Assembly: GCA_023426545.1 (NCBI GenBank)
Contig: JAFAAN010000174.1
Coordinates: forward strand, 1-64,000
Origin: Pseudomonadota bacterium
GTDB taxonomy: Bacteria; Myxococcota; Myxococcia; Myxococcales; Myxococcaceae
DNA length: 64,000 nt
Direction: 5' to 3'
The notes under the pieces are model-generated. The model was not told the origin of the DNA, searched no databases, and saw nothing but the letters and a program-made list of their open reading frames with translations. The position numbers and the translations under genes were made by a program. Position 1 is the stretch's first letter, and each line of letters starts with the position of its first letter. Below, one piece after another: positions 18,754 to 26,780 of this stretch.

Positions 18754-19055
18754 GGAGAACCTCCAGGCCAAGCCTGAACACAGGTGCAGCCCGGCGTCAA
18801 CGCGACGAGACTTGGTGAGTAGTCCTCCCCCGCGAGCGCGGCCTGCGCCCCGCGGAGCCCGGCGGGACGCAGGCCTTGCGTGCGAACAGCACGCTGACGC
18901 GTCATTCACAATGCGTGACGCGTCATCCGCAATGCCTGACACCTCACGAACGCAGCCCTTGCACGCAAAAAGCACACGCCACCTGGAATCCTGGCATCCG
19001 CGCCTTGGGGAATGTGCCTTGCACCGCCACCCGCGACACCGCGAGGAGCGAAGGC
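18754..19055. promoter_or_regulatory. Divergent intergenic region between lhr and the lodA stub
   Basis: 302 bases without a gene. It contains the 21-bp tandem repeats (18895-18957). Outside them, two similar blocks around 18874-18893 (GCCTTGCGTGCGAACAGCAC) and 18954-18974 (CCCTTGCACGCAAAAAGCAC) bracket the repeats and may be a second, longer repeat pair. This is the only place for promoters of both lhr (minus) and the flavoprotein operon (plus). Confidence 0.5.
18895..18957. repeat. Three tandem 21-bp units with TGACGCGTCA palindromes
   Basis: Unit 1 at 18895 and unit 2 at 18916 each begin with the perfect 10-bp palindrome TGACGCGTCA and share the following ATxCxCAATGC segment. Unit 3 at 18937 is degenerate (TGACACCTCA). 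The period is exactly 21 bases, two turns of B-DNA, so the palindromes lie on one face of the helix. This is the layout of cooperative dimer binding sites. Unit 1 lies 142 bases upstream of lhr and unit 3 lies 110 bases upstream of the stub ATG at 19056. The related pair TGACGC...GCGTCA recurs at 20402-20421. Confidence 0.75.
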
Positions 19056-19181
19056 ATGAACACAACCCACGAGATTCACCCGGCCATCGGCGTGGCCCGT
19101 GCCGGAGACAGCGACCCGGGCTCGGGCGCCCACGACGCCACGGCCCCGTCCTCCCGCGCGGCGAAAGGAGGCGCCGCATGA
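19056..19181 (+). pseudogene. 41-codon LodA/GoxA N-terminal stub
   Basis: A short frame with a good ribosome binding site (GCGAGGAGCGAAGGC before ATG 19056) whose stop overlaps the next start (ATGA at 19178-19181). Its N-terminal half reads EIHPAIGVARAGDS, which matches the conserved opening of LodA/GoxA quinoprotein amino-acid oxidases (HPAIGxARxGNS); LodA proteins are normally about 600-700 residues. After residue 20 the similarity ends and a low-complexity Gly/Ala/Ser tail follows. The gene sits exactly where lodA belongs, directly before a LodB-like flavoprotein. I infer an internal deletion that removed the whole catalytic part, including the Cys-Trp cofactor site. An alternative is that a short coupled peptide has been retained for another purpose. 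Confidence 0.6.
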
Positions 19182-20350
19182 GCGAGTCCACTTGCGACGT
19201 GGCCATCATCGGCGGTGGACCGGCGGGCACCGCGATGGCCATCGCCCTGCGCGACCGGGCGCCGTACCTCTCCGTGACGGTGCTCGAGCGCACCAACTAC
19301 GACGCGCCCCGGATGGGTGAGACGCTGCCGCCGGACGTCCGGCTCCCGCTGTCGCGGCTCGGCGCCTGGGGGGCCTTCCTTCGCGACGGGCACCTCGCCT
19401 CGCGAGGCACCTCCTCGTGCTGGGGGTATCCCGAGCCGCGCTACCACGACACCTTGATGTCGCCCTGGGGCTCCGCCTGGCACCTGGACCGGACGCGCTT
19501 CGATGAAAGGCTGAGCCTCGAGGCCATCCAGCAGGGCGCACGCGTCCAGCGCATGACGACGCTGCTGAGCGCGGAGGACCTGGGGCGCGACGGCTACCGG
19601 CTCTTCGTCTCCCAGCGCCACGTGGGCCCCAGCACCCTGCGTGCGCGCTTCGTCGTGGATGCCTCGGGCTCGAAGGCGCCATTCGCCACGGCCCAGGGCG
19701 CGCGGCGCAGCGTGGCCGACCGCTGCTTCGCCGTGTTTGGCGCCTTCCAGTGCCATGACGGAGAGCCATTCCCCACGCACGCGCTGGTGGAGGCCTGTGA
19801 GGAGGGCTGGTGGTACTCCGCCCTGCTGCCCGGCGGGCGCATCGTCGTCGCCATCGTCGGTGACGGGGACTCCCTGCGGGGCCTTCGCTGGGCGACGCCC
19901 GAGCCCTGGTTGTCGCTGCTGCGACAGGCCCCGGTGACCCAGGCCCGGCTCGATACGTGTGACTTCACCGGCGACGCGCTCACCGCGGTGCCCGTCCTCA
20001 TCAGTGAGCTGGACCGGATGCACGGCGAGCGCTGGCTCGCCGTAGGCGACGCGGCCTGCACCCATGACCCGCTGTCTTCTCAAGGCATCGCCAAGGCGCT
20101 GGACGGCGCGCTGCTGGCCGCCGACGCCCTGGAGCAGCACCTGCGCGGCGCGCCGCATGCGTTGCAAGCCTACGAGGCCACGCTGCACCAGCGCTTCCAG
20201 GAGCACCAACGCACGCGCGGGCAGTCCTACCGCCAGGAGCAGCGGTGGCCCCAAGCGCCCTTCTGGAAGAACCGATGGGAGGCACTCCCCAGCCAGCTCC
20301 CAGCCGCCCCACCGCCGCGCCCTCCCCATTTCCCCGAGGTGAACCCATGA
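19178..20350 (+). CDS. LodB/GoxB-like FAD-dependent flavoprotein
   Basis: 390 residues, start ATG 19178 with AAAGGAGG upstream and a 4-base overlap with the LodA-like stub. The Rossmann motif IIGGGPAGTAMAIAL (residues 9-23), the second FAD motif RARFVVDASG, and the GWWYSALLPGG and VGDAACTHDPLSSQGIAKAL motifs place it in the flavin-dependent monooxygenase/halogenase superfamily. The tryptophan-halogenase WxWxIP motif is absent. LodB/GoxB are flavoproteins needed to build the cysteine tryptophylquinone cofactor of LodA/GoxA oxidases. Here the oxidase partner is only a stub, so the protein is an orphan maturase or has been reassigned. The C terminus (after residue 360) is Pro-rich. The operon is convergent with the ABC ATPase gene. 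Confidence 0.75.
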   Translation: MSESTCDVAIIGGGPAGTAMAIALRDRAPYLSVTVLERTNYDAPRMGETLPPDVRLPLSRLGAWGAFLRDGHLASRGTSSCWGYPEPRYHDTLMSPWGSAWHLDRTRFDERLSLEAIQQGARVQRMTTLLSAEDLGRDGYRLFVSQRHVGPSTLRARFVVDASGSKAPFATAQGARRSVADRCFAVFGAFQCHDGEPFPTHALVEACEEGWWYSALLPGGRIVVAIVGDGDSLRGLRWATPEPWLSLLRQAPVTQARLDTCDFTGDALTAVPVLISELDRMHGERWLAVGDAACTHDPLSSQGIAKALDGALLAADALEQHLRGAPHALQAYEATLHQRFQEHQRTRGQSYRQEQRWPQAPFWKNRWEALPSQLPAAPPPRPPHFPEVNP

Positions 20351-20400
20351 AGACATGGGCTTCTTGGCTTGGATGACCTTCGCGCAAGGTGCTCCTCGCA

Positions 20401-20422
20401 CTGACGCACGCGGACGCGTCAG
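20401..20422. terminator. Hairpin between convergent genes
   Basis: CTGACGC (20401-20407) and GCGTCAG (20416-20422) form a perfect 7-bp stem with an 8-base loop, between the flavoprotein stop (20350) and the ABC ATPase stop (20419-20421, inside the stem). AAAA follows on the plus strand. It may act as a bidirectional terminator. It also resembles a spread-out version of the TGACGCGTCA palindromes upstream, so a protein-binding role cannot be excluded. Confidence 0.45.
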
Positions 20423-21474
20423 AAAATCCAGAGGCGCTCCTTGGGGAACATGAGCGTGTAGGCCCCCGGAGCCAGCGACTCGCGCGTGGTGGCGCGCAGC
20501 GCCTGCCATTCGAGTTGGAACTGGTGCTCCCAGCGCCCGCCCACGTAGAGGGAGCCCACCAGCGTGGCCACGAGCCGGTTCTCTCCGGGACCGGACGCCA
20601 GTTGGAGCTCCTCCACGCGGATGACGCCGGTGGCCACGTCGGTCGCGGAGCCTTCGCCCCGCTGCCGCCCCCACAACGACTGGCTCCCCACCTGGAGCCG
20701 GACCTCGGCGCCCCGGCGCTCCACCACGCGGCCCGGCAGGGTGTTGTTCACGCCCATGAAGTCCGCGGCGAAGAGGCTCCGGGGCTCGGTGTAGAGCTGC
20801 TCCGGCGTCCCGTCCTGCACCATCCGTCCACCGTCCAGCAGCATGATGCGGTCGGCGATGGCCATGGCCTCCACCTGGTCATGGGTGACGAAGAGCGCGG
20901 TGAGCCCCAGCCGCTTGATGAGCGCGCGAATCCAGATGCGCGCCTCCTCCCGCAGCTTCGCGTCCAGGTTGGACAGGGGCTCGTCCAGGAGCACCAATGG
21001 CGGCCCGTACACCAGCGCCCGCGCCAGCGCCACGCGCTGCTGCTGGCCGCCGGAGAGCTGGCTGGGAAGACGGTCGCCGTAGCCGTCCAGCCCCACGCCC
21101 TGGAGCACCTCGCGCACCGCGCGCTCCACCTGCTCGCGCGGCTGCTTGCGCAGCCGCAGCCCGTAGGCCACGTTGTCGAACACCGTCTTGTGCGGCCACA
21201 GCGCGTAGGACTGGAACACCAGGCCCAGCTCCCGCCGCTCCGGCGGCAGGTTCACCTTCGCCGCCGCGTCGAACACCGTGCGCGCCCCGATGTGGATGCG
21301 CCCACACACCGGCGTCTCCAGTCCAGCGATGGCGCGCAGCAGCGTGGACTTGCCGCTGCCGGAGCGGCCCAGCAGGGCCACGACCTCGCCGTCGCGGAAG
21401 TCCGCGGTGATGCCCTTCAGGATGTCATTCGCGCCGAGCCGGACATGGATGTCCTCGACGAGCAACCGGGCCAT
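20419..21474 (-). CDS. ABC transporter ATP-binding protein (Fe3+/polyamine type)
   Basis: 351 residues, start ATG 21474 chosen over an upstream in-frame start because it opens the conserved N terminus (MARLLVEDIHVRLG). Walker A GRSGSGKST (36-44), Q-loop FQSYALWPHKT, signature LSGGQQQR, Walker B LVLLDEP and switch His in VTHDQ are all intact. The PHKTVFDNVAYGL stretch and C-terminal TOBE-like region fit the FbpC/AfuC ferric-iron or PotA/CysA-like subgroup. No permease or binding-protein gene is adjacent, so it must serve a transporter encoded elsewhere. The neighbours on both sides belong to other pathways. Confidence 0.85.
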   Translation of the reverse strand: MARLLVEDIHVRLGANDILKGITADFRDGEVVALLGRSGSGKSTLLRAIAGLETPVCGRIHIGARTVFDAAAKVNLPPERRELGLVFQSYALWPHKTVFDNVAYGLRLRKQPREQVERAVREVLQGVGLDGYGDRLPSQLSGGQQQRVALARALVYGPPLVLLDEPLSNLDAKLREEARIWIRALIKRLGLTALFVTHDQVEAMAIADRIMLLDGGRMVQDGTPEQLYTEPRSLFAADFMGVNNTLPGRVVERRGAEVRLQVGSQSLWGRQRGEGSATDVATGVIRVEELQLASGPGENRLVATLVGSLYVGGRWEHQFQLEWQALRATTRESLAPGAYTLMFPKERLWIF

Positions 21475-21543
21475 GGAGGGGCTTCCTTCCTGGCCCGTGA
21501 CGATGCCAGACCGGCCCCGAGGCCGCAGCACTGGCGGGAGGAC

Positions 21544-22131
21544 TCAGCGCGGCGGCCCGAGCGCCCCCGCCCGTCCCGCGCCTCGCGCCCAGGTGACGCG
21601 AAAGGTGGCCGCGGTGCCGTCGAAGGCGATGGGTTCCACGCGCACCTGCCCCGCCCCCGCGGACCGCAGCGTCTCCGCCAGGAAGCCGGCCGCGAAGTCC
21701 GGCGTGTCCGCGGTGACGTCCTTCATCCACAGCGTGGCGCTGTCCTGCGAGGACTCCTCCACGCGGACTTCATTGAAGTTGTTGCCGGCCCGGACGTTGT
21801 ACGGCACCCGCTCCAGCGTGCGCCGCGGGCCCAACTGGGTGACGAGCGCCATGCTAGCCCGCCCCACCGAGGTCTGCCGGAAGCCCTGTAAGAAGCGCGC
21901 GCCCAGCGCGAAGCTGGCTTCATGCGGGGGAAGGTGCGGAAAGACATCCTGGGCCGCGACACGCAGGAAGGCGCGCCACTGCTCCAATGTGTACTGGGGG
22001 CGCAGCGGTTCCGACAGGTCGAGCCCCACCGACTTCAGGCGCTGGCGTCCCTCCCGGGTGAGATACGGCCCGAGCGCTCGCACGAAGAGGGCATCCACCG
22101 ACTGCGCGAAAATGAGCTTCTCCGGCGCCAT
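21544..22131 (-). CDS. DUF2378 (TIGR02265) family protein
   Basis: 195 residues. The sequence matches the Myxococcus-specific paralogous family TIGR02265/DUF2378: EKLIFAQSVDALFVRAL at the N terminus, LRVAAQDVFPHLPPHEASFALGARF in the middle, the PYNVRAGNNFNEVRVE segment, and a C-terminal beta-rich half. Members are 180-200 residues, occur in many copies per myxobacterial genome, and have no established biochemical role. No signal peptide or membrane segment is visible, so it is likely cytoplasmic. It lies between the ABC ATPase and the hybrid histidine kinase on the same strand, with gaps of about 70 bases on each side. Confidence 0.85.
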   Translation of the reverse strand: MAPEKLIFAQSVDALFVRALGPYLTREGRQRLKSVGLDLSEPLRPQYTLEQWRAFLRVAAQDVFPHLPPHEASFALGARFLQGFRQTSVGRASMALVTQLGPRRTLERVPYNVRAGNNFNEVRVEESSQDSATLWMKDVTADTPDFAAGFLAETLRSAGAGQVRVEPIAFDGTAATFRVTWARGAGRAGALGPPR

Positions 22132-22197
22132 GCACGGAAGGTGGTCTCGGCAACCCCGAACGGGGAGTCGTGACGTGCCCCATTCGTCCGCTGGTCA

Positions 22198-23658
22198 TCA
22201 CCGGGGCAGCCGGATGAGGAAGGTGGTGCCTTCCGCCGCACTGGAGGCCACCTGCGCGTCCCCGTCATGGGCCCGGACAATCTGCCGGGTGATGTAGAGC
22301 CCCAGCCCCAGGCCGCTGGGCGTGCTCGCCTCGCCCGCCGCGCGCCGCCCGCGGCGCCAGGCCCGGAAGACGTGGGGCAGGTCCTCCGCGGAGATGGGCG
22401 TGCCGTGGTTGTGGATGCGCAGCACCACCTCGCGCTCGGAGCCCTCGGCGCCCACCCACACGGTGCTCTCGGCCGGGCTGTACTTCAGCGCGTTGCCCAC
22501 CACGTTGCCCACCGCCTGCTCCAGCCGGTCCGAGTCCCACGTCCCCCGGCCATCGCCTCGCGCCTCCAGCAGCACCACCCGGCCGGGGTGGGTGGCGCGG
22601 AGCGCGTCCACGGTGCGGCGCACCACCTCGAACACGTCGCCCGGCGCGCGCACCACCGGGATGCCGCCGCCCAGGCCGGAGCGCGCGAAGTCCAGCAGCT
22701 GGCGAATCATCCGGTCCATGCGGTCGGCGCTGGAGAGGATGCGCTCGGTGAGCATGCGCTGCCGCTCGTCCAGTCCACCCTTGCGGCGGAGCTGCTGTGC
22801 GGACATGGACAGGGCGTTGAGCGGGTTGCGCAGGTCGTGCCCGAGCATCCCGATGAACTGCTCGCGGAACTCCTCCGCGCCGCGCGCCTCGGTGACGTCG
22901 CGCATCGAGGACAGCACCGCCAGCACCTCGCCGCGGGCCCCCCGGGTGGGCGACAGCACGAAGTCGAAGGGGCGCGGGCCCCGGTCCGTCTCCAGGGTCA
23001 CGGTGCCTCGCTCGGCCTCGCCGCTACGCAGCGCGGCCCGCACCCGCTCGATGTACGGCAACAGCGCCGGGTCCTCCGCCAGCATCGCGTCGAGCGTCTT
23101 GCCCGGCGCGAGAGCCGCGCGGCCTCCGCGCGCGGTGGACAGGGACGGGCTGGCCAGCAGCACGCGCCCCGTGCCGTCATGGAGCACGAGGGGGTCCGCC
23201 GCCCAGGAGAGGGACAGCTCCAGGAGCTGACGCTGGCGCGCCACCTCGCGGGACAGCGCCCGCACCTCCCGCTCGGCCTGGCGCAGCCGGAGCAGCGCGT
23301 GGACCTGGGCCACCAGCTCCTCCGGCTCCACCGGCGCCCTGAGGTAGCCATCCGCGCCGGGCACCATCCCCCGCGCCCGCTCGCCCGGTCCCACGGACGG
23401 TGCGGACAGGTGGAGCACACGCACCTCCTGGGTGCGTGTCTCCGCCTTCAGCCGCTGGCAGACCTCCAGGCCGCTGATGTCCGGCAGCCACACATCCAGG
23501 ATGACGAGGTCCGTCTCCTCGTTCGCCAGGGCGAGCGCCTCGTTTCCGGACGCGGCCTCCACCACGCGGAAGCCCGCGAGCCGCAGCGCGCGCGAGGTGA
23601 TGCCGCGGCTGGCCGCGTCTTCATTGACGTTGAGGATGAGCGCGGATGTCGAGTTCAT
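22198..23658 (-). CDS. Response-regulator/histidine kinase hybrid (REC-PAS-HisKA-HATPase)
   Basis: 486 residues, start ATG 23658 (an upstream extension to 23982 has no homology). N-terminal REC domain (5-120) with phospho-acceptor Asp55 (LVILDVWLPD) and acidic Glu13/Asp14. Then a coiled linker rich in Arg/Glu (125-150), a PAS domain (150-255), HisKA with phospho-His274 (GHDLRNPLN) and HATPase_c with the N box (NVVGNALKYSP), G1 region and GLGLYITRQIV. There is no membrane segment, so it is a soluble kinase whose activity is probably set by its own receiver domain. This architecture is common in myxobacteria. No partner response regulator is adjacent. Confidence 0.9.
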   Translation of the reverse strand: MNSTSALILNVNEDAASRGITSRALRLAGFRVVEAASGNEALALANEETDLVILDVWLPDISGLEVCQRLKAETRTQEVRVLHLSAPSVGPGERARGMVPGADGYLRAPVEPEELVAQVHALLRLRQAEREVRALSREVARQRQLLELSLSWAADPLVLHDGTGRVLLASPSLSTARGGRAALAPGKTLDAMLAEDPALLPYIERVRAALRSGEAERGTVTLETDRGPRPFDFVLSPTRGARGEVLAVLSSMRDVTEARGAEEFREQFIGMLGHDLRNPLNALSMSAQQLRRKGGLDERQRMLTERILSSADRMDRMIRQLLDFARSGLGGGIPVVRAPGDVFEVVRRTVDALRATHPGRVVLLEARGDGRGTWDSDRLEQAVGNVVGNALKYSPAESTVWVGAEGSEREVVLRIHNHGTPISAEDLPHVFRAWRRGRRAAGEASTPSGLGLGLYITRQIVRAHDGDAQVASSAAEGTTFLIRLPR

Positions 23659-23827
23659 ACGGGAGAACGGGCCAGACGCTTTCGTAGCCGCGCCCCCGTC
23701 TGAACGCCAGATGATACGGGCTCCAACATGTCCGCTACCGGAGCGGGCAGGCAGGCGCGGCGCGGGGATTCCGGCAAAAAGCTCAGGGGCCGTGCCGAAC
23801 GGCGGGTTTCGCGATAGGGAAGGCCCC

Positions 23828-24793
23828 ATGCGTCCTCCCTGTCGCCCTCTTCCCGCGGACGGCCGCTTCCTCCAGGCCGTGGGTCCCACTCCGCTCGTCC
23901 CCGTGCGTCTGCACGAAGACGGCCCCACCATCTGGTGCAAGCTGGAGTTCCTCAATCCCAGCGGTTCCACCAAGGACCGCATCGCGCGCTACATGCTGGA
24001 GAAGGCCTGGCGTCAGGGAGACCTCGCTCCCGGAGGCGAGGTCATCGAGGCGTCCAGCGGCTCGACGAGCATCGCGCTCGCCCTGGCCTGCGCCCAGATG
24101 GGCCTGCGCTTCACGGCGGTGATGCCGGAGGGCGTCACCGGTGAGCGCATCCTGACCATCCGCGCCTACGGCGGCGAGGTGGTGCTGGTCCCGCGCGAAG
24201 CGGGCGTGCACGGCGCCATCGTGAAGGCCGAGGAGCTGGCGCGTGAGCGCAAGGCCTTCGCGCCCCGCCAGTTCGAGAACCAGGACAACGCCGAGGCCCA
24301 CCGCGTGTGGACAGGCCAGGAGATTCTCTCCCAAATCCCGGGCGGGCTGGTGCACGGCGTGGTCAGCGGCGTGGGCACGGGCGGCACTGTCGTCGGCCTG
24401 TACCAGGCCTTCGCAGAGGCGGGCTGTCCGGTGACGGCCTTCGCCGCGCGCCCCATCGCCGGGCTCGGCTGCGACATCGAGTGTTGCAGCTTCAGCCCCC
24501 GCGTGCCGGGCGTGGTGGACGGCATGTCCCGGCTGTATCGCGAGGCGGACATGCCGGGCCGCGTCGAAATCGACGTGTCGGATGACGTGGCCATGAGCAC
24601 CGCGCGGGCGCTCATCCGCCGCGGCTTCCCGGTGGGCCCGTCGTCCGGCCTCAACTACGTGGCCTCGGTGGAGGCCGCGAAGCGGCTGGGGCCCGGCGCG
24701 CAGGTGGTGACGGTGTTCCCCGACCGCATGGAGCGCTACTTCTCCACCGAGCTCATCCAGCCCAGGCCCGCGGCGGAACGCGGCGCGGCATGA
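23828..24793 (+). CDS. Cysteine synthase/cystathionine beta-synthase-like PLP enzyme
   Basis: 321 residues. PLP lysine Lys49 in NPSGSTKDRIA, phosphate-binding loop SGVGTGGTVVG, substrate Ser/Thr motif EASSGSTSIALALAC and C-terminal GPSSGLNYVA are typical of the fold-type II CysK/CysM/CBS group. No CBS regulatory domain is attached. The enzyme forms cysteine or cystathionine from an activated serine; which one is not decidable here. Three Cys in the C-terminal half (CDIECCSFSP) are unusual for the family. It starts at ATG 23828 after a weak AGGG. It is transcribed away from the histidine kinase and towards the metal-efflux operon, from which it is separated by 78 bases. Confidence 0.85.
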   Translation: MRPPCRPLPADGRFLQAVGPTPLVPVRLHEDGPTIWCKLEFLNPSGSTKDRIARYMLEKAWRQGDLAPGGEVIEASSGSTSIALALACAQMGLRFTAVMPEGVTGERILTIRAYGGEVVLVPREAGVHGAIVKAEELARERKAFAPRQFENQDNAEAHRVWTGQEILSQIPGGLVHGVVSGVGTGGTVVGLYQAFAEAGCPVTAFAARPIAGLGCDIECCSFSPRVPGVVDGMSRLYREADMPGRVEIDVSDDVAMSTARALIRRGFPVGPSSGLNYVASVEAAKRLGPGAQVVTVFPDRMERYFSTELIQPRPAAERGAA

Positions 24794-24871
24794 GCCCCGC
24801 GGGAATGGCGTGACGCCTCCGGAGTTGCGCCCCCCGGCCGGTCGCGCTATCTGCTCGGCAAGCTCACGGTC

Positions 24872-25282
24872 ATGCTCTTCCGAGTCCTGACAATGCTGGT
24901 GGTCCTGGGGCTGCCTCCCATCGCGGGGGCGGCGGAGGGACTGTTCCATCTCTGTCAGGGCACCGTGAAGCTGGACCTGACGTGTGCCTGCCATCAGGCG
25001 ATGCGGGCGAAGACCTCGCCCGCCGCCAGCCCGGAGCCGGGCATCCTCGTCGACCACCACGACTGCTGTGGGGAGCTGGCCGTCCGGCTCCCCGCGCCCG
25101 AGCCTGTCACCTCGGGCGCCGGGCACTCGTGGACGCTGACGCCGCTGGCGGTGATTCCCCAGGCGGTGGTCCTGGCACCTCCGGCGCCCGAGGCCCTGCC
25201 GTCGTCGTGGGTGCGCACGCGAGGCGTGCATCGCGCCACCGCGCCACCGCTCTACATCCAGCACTGCTCCTACCTCATCTGA
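24872..25282 (+). CDS. Secreted Cys/His-rich protein heading the efflux operon
   Basis: 136 residues with a clear Sec signal peptide (MLFRVLTMLVVLGLPPIAGA). The mature protein has Cys/His clusters suited to metal binding: FHLC, CACHQ and HHDCCGE in the first 45 residues, and QHCSYLI at the very C terminus, joined by a Pro-rich region. I recognise no family. It lies 127 bases upstream of the cusC-like gene on the same strand, which suggests a periplasmic metal-binding or sensing function (similar to the small DUF2946-like proteins often found with copper efflux genes). The link to copper is inferred from context and from the Cys/His pattern. Confidence 0.65.
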   Translation: MLFRVLTMLVVLGLPPIAGAAEGLFHLCQGTVKLDLTCACHQAMRAKTSPAASPEPGILVDHHDCCGELAVRLPAPEPVTSGAGHSWTLTPLAVIPQAVVLAPPAPEALPSSWVRTRGVHRATAPPLYIQHCSYLI

Positions 25283-25314
25283 GACGTCCGGCCCGCATGC
25301 GTTGAGGCCTGGCG

Positions 25315-25332
25315 GGTGGGCGTGTGCCCACC
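25315..25332. terminator. Hairpin between the Cys/His-rich gene and cusC-like gene
   Basis: GGTGGGC (25315-25321) / GCCCACC (25326-25332) with loop GTGT, 33 bases after the stop of the Cys/His-rich gene. There is no T-tract. It may reduce read-through into, or stabilise the mRNA of, the efflux genes. Confidence 0.4.
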
Positions 25333-25409
25333 GGCCGGATTCCGCCCGCCGCCGGTGACGTCCTTCTCCCGGCGACAGGCTCGATTCCCGTCATCTGGAG
25401 CAGGAAGTC

Positions 25410-26780
25410 ATGTCGTCCCATGGAAGATGGGCACGGTCCGCAACGCGGGTCGTGCTGGCCACCGGCGTCGCCGCGTGGCTGGGCCCCGGCGCGGCCGGAG
25501 CCCATGAGCAGCGGTATCAATCCCAGCTCGACGCCGTCGCGCGGCAGGCCCCCCGGGCCTCCGAGGCGGAGCCCTTCACGGGCGCGCCCGTGCTGGAGCG
25601 CGCGGAGCTGGTGCGGCAGGTGCTCGCGCGCAATCCCTCGCTGGAGGCGGCGCGGGAGGCCTGGCGCGCCAGCCTCGAACGCTACCCTCGCGAGACAGCG
25701 CTCGAAGACCCGATGCTCTCCTACGGCATCGCGCCGCTGAGCATCGTCGGCAGCGCGAGCTTCGGGCAGTCCGTGGAGCTGAGCCAGCAGCTCCCCTTCC
25801 CCGGCAAGCGCGGCCTGCGCGGGGAGATGGCGCTGGCGGAAGCGGAGGCGGTGCGAGAGGACCGCGAGGCGCTGCGCCTGCGCCTGGCGCTGACGGCCTC
25901 CGCGCTCTTCGATGACCTGTTCGTCCTGGAGCGCTCGCTCGCCGTCACCGAGGAGCACCTGCGGCTGCTGGGCCAGCTCAAGAAGAGCGCGGAGGCGCAG
26001 TACATCACCGGCCGCGCCTCGCAGCAGGACCCGCTCCAGGCGGAGGTGGAGCTGAGCGAGGTGCTGCGCGAGCAGGTGATGTTCGAGGCCGAGCGCGAGC
26101 GGCTGCGCGCCCAGCTCAACGGTCTGCTGCACCGCGCGCCACAGGCCCCGCTGCCGCCGTTGCCGGAGGCCCTGCCCTCGCCGACGGCGGAGCCCCTGCC
26201 CGCCGAGCGGCTCCAGGACGAGGCCCTGCGCCTGCGGCCGGAGCTGGAGGGCCTGCGGGCCCGGCTCGGCGGAGGCGAGGCCGCCGTCCGGCTCGCGAAG
26301 CGCGACTACTACCCGGACGTGATGGTGATGGGCTCATACAGCTCCATGTGGATGGACACGCCCCACCAGTTCATGGCGGGCGTCACCGTCAACATCCCCC
26401 TCGACTTCGGCAAGCGGAAGGCCGCGGTGCAGGAGGCCGAGGCCGGCCTGAAGCGCCTGCGCCGGGAGGAGGAGCAGCTCATCGACGACATCCGCGTGGA
26501 GGTGGAGCAGGCCCGCTCGCGCGCCGAGGAGACGCGGCGCGTGGTGGCGCTCTTCCAGGAGCGGCTCGTCCCCGCGGCGCGGGACCAGGTGGCCGCGGCG
26601 CGCGCCGGCTTCGAGAGCGGCAAGAACAGCTTCCAGGTCCTCATCGAGGCGGAGCGCAACCTGCGCCGCGTGGAGCTGCGTGAACAGACGGCCCTGGCGG
26701 ACGTGCAGCGCCGCCAGGCGGAGCTCGACAGGGCCTTGGGCCACATCCCGGGGCTGCCCCGGAACGGAGAGACGCGATGA
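25410..26780 (+). CDS. TolC-family outer-membrane efflux protein (CusC/CzcC-like)
   Basis: 456 residues with a signal peptide ending near AAGAHE. The two OEP repeats typical of TolC-family channels are visible: ERAELVRQVLARNPSLEAAREA plus the long coiled coil around residues 155-210, and a second coiled coil (ALEAEAGLKRLRREEEQLID, residues about 350-430). GRASQQDPLQAEVELSEV is the conserved loop before the second helix pair. It forms the outer-membrane exit duct of a three-part metal efflux pump. AGGAAG precedes ATG 25410. Its stop overlaps the next start by 4 bases (ATGA), so the three pump genes are translationally coupled. Confidence 0.9.
   Translation: MSSHGRWARSATRVVLATGVAAWLGPGAAGAHEQRYQSQLDAVARQAPRASEAEPFTGAPVLERAELVRQVLARNPSLEAAREAWRASLERYPRETALEDPMLSYGIAPLSIVGSASFGQSVELSQQLPFPGKRGLRGEMALAEAEAVREDREALRLRLALTASALFDDLFVLERSLAVTEEHLRLLGQLKKSAEAQYITGRASQQDPLQAEVELSEVLREQVMFEAERERLRAQLNGLLHRAPQAPLPPLPEALPSPTAEPLPAERLQDEALRLRPELEGLRARLGGGEAAVRLAKRDYYPDVMVMGSYSSMWMDTPHQFMAGVTVNIPLDFGKRKAAVQEAEAGLKRLRREEEQLIDDIRVEVEQARSRAEETRRVVALFQERLVPAARDQVAAARAGFESGKNSFQVLIEAERNLRRVELREQTALADVQRRQAELDRALGHIPGLPRNGETR

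Noticed and set aside
18975..19050. Sigma-54 promoter (GG...GC) upstream of the lodA stub
   Set aside because: GG of TGGCAT is followed by TT instead of GC at the required 10-base distance, so the -24/-12 spacing does not fit.
19178..20350. Tryptophan halogenase
   Set aside because: The FAD motif and overall pattern fit the superfamily, but the halogenase motif WxWxIP is missing and the LodA-type stub lies directly upstream.
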